64,000 nucleotides of DNA from Polyangium jinanense (GCF_028435365.1 NZ_JAGTJJ010000003.1:434001-498000), one strand, 5' to 3'; shown: positions 24,803-33,929, counted from the first letter of the stretch. Made by a program: numbers and translations. Notes: generated by a model not told the origin, from the sequence alone.

Positions 24803-25509
24803 GCTCGCCCCCGCGTTTCCAGGAGCCCCGCCGATTCGAGCCCTTCCCGCACGGCCCGCGCAATCGTGAGCGCGCCGGGCGTGTCCCCGTGCACGCAAAG
24901 CGTCTCGAACGTGCCCGCGCCCGCGAGCCGCAACGCCTGCGCCCGGGCCGCCGCCGGATCCGTGATCAATGCGCCCGCCTGCGTGCGTGGCACGAGTTTC
25001 CCGTCAGGCCCATACGCCCGATCGGCAAATCCCTCCCGCAAATACGCGCGCCTCTCTATCGTCGCGAGCCGGGCGAGCGCGCCCTCGGGCGGACCCATGA
25101 GCGCCACCGGAAAACCGAGCCCCGCTTCGATTCCCTCGACCACGGCCGTGGCGATCGCCGGATCCCGCGCCGCATCGTGATAAAGCGCGCCGTGCGGCTT
25201 CACGGCCTCGATCGAAATGCCCACCCGAAGCGCCACCCGGGCGAGCGCCTCGACCTGCGACCGCACGGACGACGCGAGCTCTGCGCTCGTCATCACGACG
25301 CTCGTCCGGCCAAACCCGGCCCGATCCGGGTACGAAGGATGCGCGGCAAGCCGGGCGCCCGCGCGGCGCGCGAGCTCGCACGCACGTTCCATCGTGGCCT
25401 CGTCGCCCGCGTGCCCGCCGCACGCGACGTTGACCATCGTCGCGATCGAATAAAGCTCCTCGGGTTCGCCCGGTAGCTCGCCGAGGTCCACGTTCAGCGA
25501 TACGGCCAT
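24799..25509 (-). CDS. pxpA: 5-oxoprolinase subunit A (LamB/YcsF family)
   Basis: A 236-residue member of the LamB/YcsF family, near the usual ~250. Diagnostic motifs are 'LNVDLGE' (residues 5-11), 'VNVACGGHAGD' (~26-36), 'HPSYPDRAGFGR' (~57-68), 'AVKPHGALYHDAA' (~101-113) and 'VPRTQAGALI'. PxpA is the cleavage subunit of ATP-dependent 5-oxoprolinase. It overlaps the pxpB-pxpC fusion gene (GTGA) and follows the DUF-like lipoprotein gene by 21 bases on the same strand, so it may be part of a longer transcript. Confidence 0.95.
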   Translation of the reverse strand: MAVSLNVDLGELPGEPEELYSIATMVNVACGGHAGDEATMERACELARRAGARLAAHPSYPDRAGFGRTSVVMTSAELASSVRSQVEALARVALRVGISIEAVKPHGALYHDAARDPAIATAVVEGIEAGLGFPVALMGPPEGALARLATIERRAYLREGFADRAYGPDGKLVPRTQAGALITDPAAARAQALRLAGAGTFETLCVHGDTPGALTIARAVREGLESAGLLETRGRA

Positions 25510-25530
25510 GATTCCCTCACCCTGCCCATT

Positions 25531-26574
25531 CTAGGGATCCGAACGCACCACGGTCCACGTGAGCGCATGCCAGAACGCGCCCGGCGCAATGCCCGGCTGA
25601 GCGCCCACCGCGACGAGCGTGAACGCCCGCCCGTCCTCGAAATCCGCCTGCGTGAGCCCGCCCCGCAAAAGGGCCGCATCGAGCGGCGACGCCGAGGTTT
25701 TCACGAGTTGCCCCGGCACGAACGTGAGGATCTCCGCCTGCGCGATCGACCCCCATTCGAACCGCGCGAGCTGCCGGAACGGCGGAAACGGCCCGACTGC
25801 GCCTGCCGTGAGCGAGGGCGCGACCTGCTGCGGCATTCCGCCCTCGGTCCCGGGCACGAGCCGCACGTCGACCGAGGGCATCGGCTGCGCCGCGTGTGCG
25901 GCCTGGAGCGAGAGTTTTCCCTCGGCCGTCACGCGCGACATGGCCGCCGCGAGCAGCCCCGGATTGGGCGTGTCCGCCGAATATGTCGGGCCACACGCTT
26001 CCTTTTCGAGCGGATCGGTATGACCGGGCCCGCCGACGCAGCCCGTCGGCACGAGCAAAAGGCTTCGCTTGGCGACGAACGCCGAGGCCGGAATCACCGC
26101 GACCGGCGCCACCACGACGTCCGCCGGCGCATTGCCCTCGGTGAGCGTGGCGCAGCCGAGGTCCTTGGTTTTCGTGAGGTCGCCGGCGATGACGTGCAAA
26201 TACACGTCCTTGTCCGCGGGCAAGAGGCTCGCCGGATCGACCCGCGACGCCGCGGCGAATGCGAGCCCCGACGGATCGGCGGGATACGGCGCGGGATCGC
26301 CGCCGTCGGGGTAGGGGACGAAGCAGAGCCGGATCGCCTCGTGATCGTTCACGCCATTGACGATCGTGAGCACGGGCGGCCCGTCGGGCTCGGGCACGAC
26401 CTCGCCGCCTCCGCCCGCGCCCCCGCCACCGCCCGTGCCGCTCGACGACGACGAGCTCGAAGAAGCGCTCGTCGAGGGGTTTTGCGGGGCGTCCGTGCCC
26501 TCGGCGCAGCCACTTTCGAGGGCGATGAAGAATGCGGAAATGGTGAGGAAGAGCGGGTGGGCAGAGCGAACCAT
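25531..26574 (-). CDS. Predicted lipoprotein with Ser/Gly linker
   Basis: A 347-residue exported protein. 'LFLTISAFFIALESGC' is a signal sequence with a lipobox-like Cys23. A linker of Ser and Gly runs follows (~35-58). The rest alternates beta-strand segments ('VLTIVNGVNDHEAIRLCFVPY', 'DVYLHVIAGDLTKTKDLGCATL', 'RSLLLVPTGCVGG', 'FTLVAVGAQPGIAPGAFWHAL'), which recalls the DUF4397 beta-sandwich of secreted proteins, but I cannot confirm the family. It starts eight bases after the methyltransferase stop and ends 21 bases before pxpA; co-transcription is likely although a functional link is not obvious. Confidence 0.72.
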   Translation of the reverse strand: MVRSAHPLFLTISAFFIALESGCAEGTDAPQNPSTSASSSSSSSSGTGGGGGAGGGGEVVPEPDGPPVLTIVNGVNDHEAIRLCFVPYPDGGDPAPYPADPSGLAFAAASRVDPASLLPADKDVYLHVIAGDLTKTKDLGCATLTEGNAPADVVVAPVAVIPASAFVAKRSLLLVPTGCVGGPGHTDPLEKEACGPTYSADTPNPGLLAAAMSRVTAEGKLSLQAAHAAQPMPSVDVRLVPGTEGGMPQQVAPSLTAGAVGPFPPFRQLARFEWGSIAQAEILTFVPGQLVKTSASPLDAALLRGGLTQADFEDGRAFTLVAVGAQPGIAPGAFWHALTWTVVRSDP

Positions 26575-26582
26575 GCCCGAGT

Positions 26583-27608
26583 TTACCGCGAGGGCGCGGC
26601 AGAAGCTTCGACGATGCTGAGCGCGGAGGGCGTCGGGACGACACGCTCGAGCGTGAGGCCCGCGGCCGCGAGAATCCGGCGAAACTCCTCCTCGGTGCGC
26701 TCGCGTCCGGGGAGCGAGGCCATCATCAGCACGTCGAGCTCCTTGCCCGGGTGCGGGGTATTTCCGCGAGGAATGACGGCGTCGATGATGAGCACACGTC
26801 CGCCCTCGGCGAGCGCGCCCCGGCAGATGCGGAGGATGTTGATCGACGTTTCGTCCGTCCAGTCGTGGAGAATGCGCTTGAGGATCAGGCAGTCGCCGCC
26901 CGGAGCGGACGTGAAGAAGTCGCCGGACACGAGCTCGCAGCGGTCCGCGAGGCCTGCGGCGGCAATACGCGCCTCGCGGAGTACGTGCTCGGCGTCGAAG
27001 AGCACGCCCCGCGCCTCCGGGTTTTTCCTGAGCACCTCGACCAGGAAGCCGCCGTGCCCGCCGCCGACGTCGACGATATTGCGGAATCGTCCGAAATCGA
27101 ACGAGGCGGCGATGGGACCGTTTTCGGTGTCGGAGAAGCCCGCCATGCCGCGGTGGAAGATCCCGGTGACCTCCGGGTTTTTCTCGAAGAACTCGAAGAA
27201 GGGCGCCCCGAAGATCTCGGTGAACGGTGTCTTTCCGGTGCGGATCGTGGTCGAGAGTTGGCCCGCGGGCGCCCAGAACGTCTCGTGGACCAGCATCAGG
27301 ACCGCGTCGCGCATCGAGCCTTTCGCGTTGGCTCGGAGGATGTCGGCGCTCGGCGTGAGGTGGAAGAGGCCGCTTTCGTCCTCGGAGAACACCGAAACCG
27401 TGGCGAGGAGCCGGAGCACGCGATAGAGCGGCTGCGCCGCGACCCCGAGCTCCTCGGCGAGCGACGCGGCGGACCTCGGCCCGCGCTCCAGGCGATCGGC
27501 AACGCCCAGCTCGACGACCGCGTTGAGCGCGGCCGGATAAAGGTACCCCAAGCTCAACTGAATGATGTGAAGATGAGGAGGAATGGCAGAAGCGGCGGTA
27601 TCGGTCAT
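26583..27608 (-). CDS. Class I O-methyltransferase (AdoMet, HIOMT/caffeate-type)
   Basis: A 341-residue SAM-dependent methyltransferase of the plant COMT/bacterial DmpM/TcmO type. Residues ~10-95 are the helical dimerisation domain ('QLSLGYLYPAALNAVVELGV', 'QPLYRVLRLLATVSVF'). The SAM-binding motif is 'NIVDVGGGHGGFLVEVL' (~178-194). The catalytic region is 'LKRILHDWTDE' with the general-base His. Closing motifs are 'ALAEGGRVLIIDAVIP' and 'RTEEEFRRILAAAGL'. Such enzymes O-methylate natural products; no biosynthetic cluster is visible here, so the substrate is unknown. It lies 37 bases after the metalloprotease gene and eight before the lipoprotein gene. Confidence 0.93.
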   Translation of the reverse strand: MTDTAASAIPPHLHIIQLSLGYLYPAALNAVVELGVADRLERGPRSAASLAEELGVAAQPLYRVLRLLATVSVFSEDESGLFHLTPSADILRANAKGSMRDAVLMLVHETFWAPAGQLSTTIRTGKTPFTEIFGAPFFEFFEKNPEVTGIFHRGMAGFSDTENGPIAASFDFGRFRNIVDVGGGHGGFLVEVLRKNPEARGVLFDAEHVLREARIAAAGLADRCELVSGDFFTSAPGGDCLILKRILHDWTDETSINILRICRGALAEGGRVLIIDAVIPRGNTPHPGKELDVLMMASLPGRERTEEEFRRILAAAGLTLERVVPTPSALSIVEASAAPSR

Positions 27609-27645
27609 TGGTGACCAATACTACGGCCGCTCGGCGGCCGCAAGC

Positions 27646-29682
27646 TCAGCGTCGGATCGAGTAGACGAAGCTCGCCTTGGGCTGCCGGAGCCATCGATCG
27701 GTGATCGTCTTCTTCAGATCCGCGTACGCGCCGGGTGCATCGACGTATTTCGCGACGAGCGCCTCGGCACCGGGTTTGTCGCCGCTGCCCTTGATCTTCG
27801 CCACGATCCCCATGAGCTTCTTGCTCGCCGCCGGGAACGCGTCGAGCTTCACCGAGAAGCAGCCCGCATCCGTGCCATTCTGCGCTTTTTCGTTCGCGTT
27901 CCAGGCGAGCACGCCCTCGTCGAGCAGGAAGCCCACCTGGATCGCCGCGAGCTGGCTGTAGTTGAGCGGGTGCTTGGCGTCGTCGTACATGCCGCGCGAG
28001 ATGTGGCCGAAGGCCCAGGCGATGTCTCGCACGTGCGCGAAGTTCGCCTTCGTCTTGTCGATGACGCCACGCTCGACGAGCCAATCCGTGAAATAAAGCG
28101 CGGCCGACTGGGCCTTGAGCTCCTCCAGCGTGCTCGCGAGCGGTCCGCCGAAGATCTCGCTGTCGATCTTGCCATTCACCGCATATTGATGCGAAGGCCC
28201 GAGGTTGTGCGCCGCCTCGTGCAGGACCGTGCTCATGAGCTGCGGCCCCGGATCGTCCGTGTACGACGCCATGGCCTCTGCGCAGAACAAGGACGCAGCG
28301 AGCCCGTGGTGCGAGGCAATGCTGTCCGGGTCGGTATAAAAATTCGTCATCGCGACCGTGCGGCCGCGCCCCTCGTTGCCCACGGGACCGAAGTTCGGCA
28401 GGCTCTGCCCGATCGTCGCGCCAAACGCGTCCCGCGAGTCGCCCGCGTTCAAGATGACCGTGATGAAATCGGGCAGCTTGAAGGATACTTTCTGCGCCGT
28501 GTACGGCGGACCGGCGAGGGCCGCGAGCGCCTGCTCCATGTCCTGCTTGAGCGGGTCGAGCTTCTCCTTCCATTCGAGCGAGCCTTGGTCGATCCGCGCG
28601 AAGCTCACGTGAAAGCCCGCCTTCTCGCTGCACGGCTCGAAATACGTCTCGTCCGGGCCGATGCGCAGATACCATTTCGAGTTGAACGTGCTCATCCGCG
28701 CCCAGGCCTCGTCCGCCTCGAACCAGCTGCCGTCCCGGAACGCCTTCGCGGCCGCCCGCAGATACGACTGGAACGAGGCCTCGTCCGGATTCGTGATCGC
28801 CTCGGCCGCCGCGTCGAGCTCGCGCGCCACGGCCTGCATGTCGTTCTCGTAGGCGCGATGATACGGCACGGCCTTGAGCGCGTCGCCCTCGCCCGTCACC
28901 ACGACGAACGGATTCATGAGCGCGCGAGCATCCGGGCGCGCGGCGAGCACCTTGCAGAAATCGGGGTTCGATTGCAGCTCCGCGGGATAGAGCCCCGACG
29001 GGACGCGCTTCTGCTCGCCCGGCGTCCGCGGGATCGCGTAACAATTGACGTCGCCCTTCGTCGCTGGCGCCTCGCATTGCGGGCCCTGGTTCCGGTAGAA
29101 GAGCCGCCGGCTCGCCGGATCGTCCGCGGGGACCCTCGACGCGAGCGAGAGCGTGCCCGTCTGCTTCTGGTAGATCTTCTCGACGAGCCGCGCCGCCGCG
29201 AGCACGTGATGCACGATCGCCCGATCCTCCTCGGTCGCGGCGCCCGCTTGAAAGTTCGAGGCGACGAGCGTCGGGCGGCCCGCTTCGAGCTCGCGCAGGA
29301 CGGCCTTGCGGCGCTCGACCTCGCCCGGCGAGATGCCCTGGAAGCTCGGGCCGTTCTTCACGAAGGACACGATCGAGGCGTACGCCTGGCCGAACGTCGG
29401 GTTGAAGCCGCCGGCCGAGACCCAGTGGGTCTCCTCCGTCTGCGTCGGGCCCCAGAGCACCGCGAGCTCGTTCGGATCGAGGGTCTTGTCCTGATCCACG
29501 TCCGCGGCCCAGAAGAGCGGCAGATCGAGGGCGACCGCGGCGCGATTGAAGTCCGCGCGAGGGACCGCATCGAACGTGGCAAGCCAGACCCCATCCGCCG
29601 AGACGGCCGGCGGTGCACCGCCACACGAGGCAGAGAGCGCGAGGACGAGCGGAAATGCGAGGCGAGGCCAGGAAAAACGCAT
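27646..29682 (-). CDS. M49-like metallopeptidase lipoprotein (NUDT3-type)
   Basis: A 678-residue exported protein. 'FPLVLALSASCGG' is a signal peptide with a lipobox-like Cys20. The C-terminal half has a zinc site 'VLHEAAHNLGPSH' (~506-518) and, about 25 residues later, 'TLEELKAQSAALYF', which would supply the third ligand Glu. This HExxH...EExKA(D/Q) layout is that of the dipeptidyl-peptidase III-like (M49) domain of plant Nudix hydrolase 3, not the HExxGH of classical DPP III. No Nudix domain is present. Lipid-anchored zinc peptidase activity is inferred. An internal 'DVDQDKTLDPNEL' resembles an EF-hand loop (~60-72). Confidence 0.8.
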   Translation of the reverse strand: MRFSWPRLAFPLVLALSASCGGAPPAVSADGVWLATFDAVPRADFNRAAVALDLPLFWAADVDQDKTLDPNELAVLWGPTQTEETHWVSAGGFNPTFGQAYASIVSFVKNGPSFQGISPGEVERRKAVLRELEAGRPTLVASNFQAGAATEEDRAIVHHVLAAARLVEKIYQKQTGTLSLASRVPADDPASRRLFYRNQGPQCEAPATKGDVNCYAIPRTPGEQKRVPSGLYPAELQSNPDFCKVLAARPDARALMNPFVVVTGEGDALKAVPYHRAYENDMQAVARELDAAAEAITNPDEASFQSYLRAAAKAFRDGSWFEADEAWARMSTFNSKWYLRIGPDETYFEPCSEKAGFHVSFARIDQGSLEWKEKLDPLKQDMEQALAALAGPPYTAQKVSFKLPDFITVILNAGDSRDAFGATIGQSLPNFGPVGNEGRGRTVAMTNFYTDPDSIASHHGLAASLFCAEAMASYTDDPGPQLMSTVLHEAAHNLGPSHQYAVNGKIDSEIFGGPLASTLEELKAQSAALYFTDWLVERGVIDKTKANFAHVRDIAWAFGHISRGMYDDAKHPLNYSQLAAIQVGFLLDEGVLAWNANEKAQNGTDAGCFSVKLDAFPAASKKLMGIVAKIKGSGDKPGAEALVAKYVDAPGAYADLKKTITDRWLRQPKASFVYSIRR

Positions 29683-29729
29683 GCGCCCTTCTATCACGAG
29701 GAGCCCGGAAGTAGGCTTCCCAAAGCCCC

Positions 29730-30911
29730 GTGACCGCACGCGATTCGAAGACGCTCCGCCTCACCCGATCCGCCGCCGCCTCCGTTCGTCGTGGTCATCC
29801 CTGGGTGTACCGCGAAGGCCTCGCACGGCCGCCGAAGCTCGACTCGGGCACGGCCGTCTCCCTCACGAGCGAGGAGGGCGAGCCGCTCGGCGTGGGCCTC
29901 TGGGACGCAGAATCCCCCATCGCCGTGCGTGTCTTCGGCCAGAGCGGGCGCCTCGACGAGCGCGCGCTCGTCGAGCGGATCGAGCGCGCCTTCGCGCGTC
30001 GTGAGGCGTTCGTCGGGCCCGACACCGACGCCTACCGGCTCTGCAACGGCGAAGGCGACCACGTGCCCGGGCTCGTGATCGACAGGTACGCGCACGTTGC
30101 GATCGTTCGCCTCGACGGCGATCACCTCGATCCGTGGATCGAGAAGCTCGCGCCGAAGCTCGAGCGCTCGCTCGCGCGGCGCGGCGTGCGCAGCGTCGCG
30201 CTCCGCCGCGCCCGCGACGAGGCCGGCGATCGTCGCATTCGCCCGCTCGCCGGCGACGAGCCCGAGGACCGTGTGATCGTCCGCGAGAACGGCATGGCGA
30301 TGGAGGTCGACCTCGCGCACGGGCAGAAGACGGGCGCGTTCCTCGATCAGCGCGACAACCGCGCCCGCGTGCGCTCGTTCGGCGCCCGTCGCGCCCGCGC
30401 GCTCAACCTCTACAGCTACGCAGGCGGCTTCTCCGTCGCGGCCGCGCTCGGCGGCGCCGCGCACGTGACCTCGGTCGACGTCGCCGCCGCCGCGCACGCG
30501 ACCGCGCAACGCTCGTTCCGCGCGAACGGGCTCGACCCGGCGAAACACGCGTTCGTCACGGCCGATGCCTTCGCCTTCCTCGAAGCCGCGGCGCGTCGTG
30601 GGGAGAAGTTCGACCTCATCGTCTCGGATCCGCCGAGCTTCGCGCCAAACGAGCGAACGAAGCCACGCGCGCTCGCCGCGTACCGCAAGCTCCACGGCGC
30701 GCTCGCCAAGGTCTTGGCGCCCGGCGGGCTGCTCTGCGCGGCCTCTTGTTCGAGCCACGTCTCGGCCGAGGATTTTCTCGGCACGCTCGACGACGCCGCG
30801 CTCGGCCGGGACGACCTCTCGCTCGTGGCCATGCACGGCCAGCCGCCCGATCACCCCACGCTGCCCGCGTGGTTCGAAGGCCGGTACCTGAAGTTCGCGG
30901 TCCTCGCCTGA
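29730..30911 (+). CDS. RlmI-like class I rRNA methyltransferase
   Basis: A 393-residue protein with the layout of RlmI-type 23S rRNA (cytosine-5) methyltransferases. The N-terminal PUA-like domain starts 'LTRSAAASVRRGHPWVYREG'. A middle EEHEE-like domain has 'LCNGEGDHVPGLVIDRY'. The Rossmann domain has 'ALNLYSYAGGFSVAAALGGA' (SAM motif I), 'DPPSFAPNER' (motif IV) and 'LLCAASCSSHVSAEDF' with the catalytic Cys region. The exact target base cannot be read from sequence. The start is a GTG at 29730, 47 bases from the divergent metallopeptidase gene. Confidence 0.9.
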   Translation: MTARDSKTLRLTRSAAASVRRGHPWVYREGLARPPKLDSGTAVSLTSEEGEPLGVGLWDAESPIAVRVFGQSGRLDERALVERIERAFARREAFVGPDTDAYRLCNGEGDHVPGLVIDRYAHVAIVRLDGDHLDPWIEKLAPKLERSLARRGVRSVALRRARDEAGDRRIRPLAGDEPEDRVIVRENGMAMEVDLAHGQKTGAFLDQRDNRARVRSFGARRARALNLYSYAGGFSVAAALGGAAHVTSVDVAAAAHATAQRSFRANGLDPAKHAFVTADAFAFLEAAARRGEKFDLIVSDPPSFAPNERTKPRALAAYRKLHGALAKVLAPGGLLCAASCSSHVSAEDFLGTLDDAALGRDDLSLVAMHGQPPDHPTLPAWFEGRYLKFAVLA

Positions 30912-30928
30912 CGGTTCGTCCTGGCGAA

Positions 30929-30950
30929 CTCGTTGGACGTGAAACGATCA
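30929..30950. repeat. Intergenic hairpin element, copy 2
   Basis: CTCGTTGGACGTGAAACGATCA is 18 of 22 bases identical to 17652-17673 and also lies between convergent genes. TCGTT pairs with AACGA around an 8-base loop; a second small stem GTTCG/CGAAC precedes it (30914-30928). Confidence 0.55.
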
Positions 30951-30960
30951 GGCGCGCTGC

Positions 30961-32607
30961 TCAGAACCCCGGATCACGCACCTTGGGCAGGTTGTCCTGG
31001 CTGCCCGACTTCGTGGTGCCGGTGCTCTTCGTGCTCGGCGTCTTCGTGGCGCCGGTGGGCGTCGTCGTGGTCTTCGTCGTCCCCGCGCCGTGGTTGTGCG
31101 TCGTGGGCTGCGTCGTCGCGCTCGTCGCAGGCGCGGCGCTCGCGACGGGCGGGGGGAGGGGGGTCGGCGTGGGCGTGGGCGCCGCGGGCACCTGCGTGGC
31201 TGCGGGCTGCGTCGCGGCTTCCTGCTGCGTCGATCCTTGGGAGAACGCGATGACCGCGCCGCCGATCGCGAGCGCGCCGATCGCGGCGAACACCACGGCG
31301 AGCTTCTTCTTGCCGCCTCCTGTGAAGGCTGCGGCGTCGACATCGGCGACGATCGCGGCGGCCGTCGGCGACGAGGGTGCGCCTTGCGTCGCGGTGAGCG
31401 CGCCCGGCATCAGGCTCGCGCGGCCGTGCGCGATCGTGGCGACGTCGGTCATCGTTCCGGGCGGCGGCGGGATCGACTGCAGCCCCGGCGGGATCGTGGG
31501 CATGCGATTGCCGAGCAGGCCTGGCGGGATCGTCCCTCCGTTCGCCCGCGCCTGCGCGAGCAGCGCGGCGCGCTGCGCCTTGAGCTGCTCACGTTGCTCG
31601 GCGCGTTCGTCGGCGACCTTGAGGCCTTCTTTGATCGCCGTGCGGCGCTTCTCGGCGCGCTCGCCGAGCATGGCCTTCACGAACGCGACCACGTCCTCGT
31701 CGGGCTGCCCCGCGAGCTTGAGCTCCGCGATCCCGCGATCGATCGCGCGCGCGAACTCCGCCATCGACGGGTAGCGCTTGTCGGCGTCCTTCTCGAGCGC
31801 CTTCATGACGATGCCGTTCAAAAGCTCGGGGCAGTCCTGCATCGCCGAGGCGAGTGAGGGCGCCGGATCTTTGTCGCAGATCCGGCGCAGCGTGATCATG
31901 TCGTTGTCTCCACGGAACGGGTGCTTCGAGGCGAGGAGCTGGTAGAGCACGATGCCGAGCGCGAAGACATCCGTGCGGCGATCCACGGCCTTTCCGAGCG
32001 CCTGCTCGGGCGACATGAACGGCACCTTGCCCTTGAGCTGCCCGTCCTTCGTCGCGCCCGTGTCCGAGACGGCCGTGGCCTTGGCGACGCCGAAGTCCAC
32101 GATCTTCACGACGCCGTCGTACGTGACGAGGATGTTCTGCGGCGAGACGTCGCGGTGCACGAGCCCCACGAGCGTGCCGAGCTCGTCCTGCAGCTCGTGC
32201 GCGGCGTGCAGCCCGAGCGCGGCGTTGAGGCAGAGGCGCATCGCGATGAGCATCGGGACCCCGCCCTTTTGCCGCGCCGCGCGCGCGAGCTGACTGAGCG
32301 GCTCGCCGTCGATCCACTCCATCACGATGTAGATCAGTCCATCCTGCTCGCCGAGATCGAGGATCTCGCAGACGTGCGGATGCCGGATGCGCGACGCGAG
32401 GCCCGCTTCCGCGAGGAACATGTCCTCGAACTGCGGATCCTGCGACAGCTCGGGCAACATCGTCTTGACCGCGACGATTTTCTGGAAGCCGCGCGTGCCC
32501 TTCATGCGCGCGGCCCACACGACGGCCATGCCGCCCTGTGCGATCGGCACGAGCAATTCGTACCGCCCTAGCGTGTGTCCCGCCCCTACGTCCCCGAGCG
32601 AGCTCAT
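30961..32607 (-). CDS. Membrane-anchored Ser/Thr protein kinase
   Basis: A 548-residue kinase. The catalytic domain (~16-295) has 'IAQGGMAVVWAA', Lys48 (AVK), HRDVSPQN at 151-158 and DFG at 171-173; the K of HRDxKxxN is Ser, a substitution that is frequent in myxobacterial kinases and is not evidence of inactivity. Residues ~300-350 are a charged helix. A Pro-rich linker (PPGLLGN...IPPPPG) leads to one membrane helix (~435-456, LAVVFAAIGALAIGGAVIAF) and a Thr/Ala/Pro-rich low-complexity tail ending in basic residues. The ATG at 32607 has a GGGGGGA site upstream. No partner phosphatase is adjacent. Confidence 0.93.
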   Translation of the reverse strand: MSSLGDVGAGHTLGRYELLVPIAQGGMAVVWAARMKGTRGFQKIVAVKTMLPELSQDPQFEDMFLAEAGLASRIRHPHVCEILDLGEQDGLIYIVMEWIDGEPLSQLARAARQKGGVPMLIAMRLCLNAALGLHAAHELQDELGTLVGLVHRDVSPQNILVTYDGVVKIVDFGVAKATAVSDTGATKDGQLKGKVPFMSPEQALGKAVDRRTDVFALGIVLYQLLASKHPFRGDNDMITLRRICDKDPAPSLASAMQDCPELLNGIVMKALEKDADKRYPSMAEFARAIDRGIAELKLAGQPDEDVVAFVKAMLGERAEKRRTAIKEGLKVADERAEQREQLKAQRAALLAQARANGGTIPPGLLGNRMPTIPPGLQSIPPPPGTMTDVATIAHGRASLMPGALTATQGAPSSPTAAAIVADVDAAAFTGGGKKKLAVVFAAIGALAIGGAVIAFSQGSTQQEAATQPAATQVPAAPTPTPTPLPPPVASAAPATSATTQPTTHNHGAGTTKTTTTPTGATKTPSTKSTGTTKSGSQDNLPKVRDPGF

Positions 32608-32738
32608 GCGTCCCCCCTCAAAGCCCCGCACGTGCACAAAACGAGTCCGCCCGAGCACCTCGCCCGGTCTCGCAGCTCATACCTCGCCGGACCCTGCACG
32701 GTTGTCGTCCGTCAGGATCGCAGAAGGACGGTCGCGCC

Positions 32739-33929
32739 TCAAGAAGATCGCAACAAGCCGTCCGTGTCGAACTTCTGCATGCAGCCCAGCAAAAACCGCA
32801 CGATCGCTTCCGCCTTCGGCACGAGCGTAGCCACCTCGATGCGCTCGTCGAGCGTGTGAAATCCCGTGCCGCGCGGCCCGAGTCCGTCGATCGAAGGGAT
32901 GCCGAACGCCGCCGTCGTCGCCGCATCCGAGCCTCCACCCACGAGCGGTGCTTCGCCGTCTCCGAGCCCCGCGGCCCGCGCGCACGCAGCGTATGCCTCG
33001 TAGAGCGCAACAGAAGCCGCGGTGCGCTCGAGCGACGATCGAGCGATGCCGCCCGTCACCGTGATCGTCGTCCCAGGAACAGCCACTTCCTTCGCGGCCT
33101 CGGCGAGCGCGACGAGGAGCGCGTCTCCATCGGCGCGCCGCTCGTAGCGGAAATCGAGCTCGGCCTCGGCACGATCGGGCACCGTGTTCTTCGAGTGTCC
33201 GCCGCGGATCGTCCCCACGTTCACGGTCACGCCGCGCGTGTAGTTGGTGAGCTTTTGCGCGTGATCGATGAACCGCGCGAGCGCCCAGATCGCATTCGCG
33301 CCGTCCGCATGCGCGTTGCCCGCGTGCGCCGCTTTGCCCGTCGCGACGATGTGCGCGCTGCCCGTTCCCTTGCGCGACGTGATCACGAGATCCTTCGCGC
33401 GCCCCGCTTCGAACACGAGCGCCGCGCGCGCGCCCGCGACCTCCTCGGCGATCACACGTTGCCCCTCGGGCGAACCGACCTCTTCGTCCGACACGATCAC
33501 CACGCGGATCGGCACGCGCGCGAGTAGGCCCACGTGCGCGAGCGCGCGCAGCGCTTCGAGCACCACCACGAGCCCGCCCTTCATGTCGAGCACTCCAGGG
33601 CCCCGCGCGATCGGTCCCTCGCGCCGGAATCCCTCGAAGGTCCCGGGCGGAAACACCGTATCGAGGTGCCCCACGATCGCCACGCACCCCGCGGCCGATT
33701 CCTCCGCTGCCTCCGTCCTCGCGACCCAGTGCGGCGCGTACCTTGCGCTCGCGTGGGACCGCACCGAGCTCACGCCTTCGAGCCCGCGGAGCTCCGCCGC
33801 GAGCATCTCGCCCACACGCGTCCCGCCCGGCACGTTGTCCGTGAACGAGTTCACCTCGACCAGCGCTTCGAGCAACGCGAGCGCTGCTTCTTCTCGCGCG
33901 CGGAGGCGCGCTTTCGCTGCCTCGATCAT
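32739..33929 (-). CDS. M20 family metallopeptidase (carboxypeptidase G2-like)
   Basis: A 396-residue zinc exopeptidase. The conserved metal and catalytic motifs are 'IVGHLDTVFPPGTF' (H and D; ~90-103), 'GPGVLDMKGGLVVV' (D ligand; ~115-128), 'IVSDEEVGSPEG' (catalytic and ligand Glu pair), 'AHAGNAHADGANA' and 'GTGFHTLDERI' (His ligand). The layout is that of glutamate carboxypeptidase/ArgE-DapE-like M20 enzymes. No signal peptide is seen, so it should be cytoplasmic. A TTG six codons upstream could also start it; I use the ATG at 33929. The substrate is not predictable from the sequence. Confidence 0.92.
   Translation of the reverse strand: MIEAAKARLRAREEAALALLEALVEVNSFTDNVPGGTRVGEMLAAELRGLEGVSSVRSHASARYAPHWVARTEAAEESAAGCVAIVGHLDTVFPPGTFEGFRREGPIARGPGVLDMKGGLVVVLEALRALAHVGLLARVPIRVVIVSDEEVGSPEGQRVIAEEVAGARAALVFEAGRAKDLVITSRKGTGSAHIVATGKAAHAGNAHADGANAIWALARFIDHAQKLTNYTRGVTVNVGTIRGGHSKNTVPDRAEAELDFRYERRADGDALLVALAEAAKEVAVPGTTITVTGGIARSSLERTAASVALYEAYAACARAAGLGDGEAPLVGGGSDAATTAAFGIPSIDGLGPRGTGFHTLDERIEVATLVPKAEAIVRFLLGCMQKFDTDGLLRSS

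Noticed and set aside
27605..29764. Long minus-strand frame of about 719 codons
   Set aside because: It is an Arg/Ala/Gly-rich shadow of the M49-like peptidase gene read one frame off, as is common in very GC-rich DNA.
30961..32607. Pseudokinase call for this kinase because HRDxK is HRDVS
   Set aside because: Asp and VAIK Lys are intact and the Ser substitution is common in myxobacterial kinases, so activity is expected.
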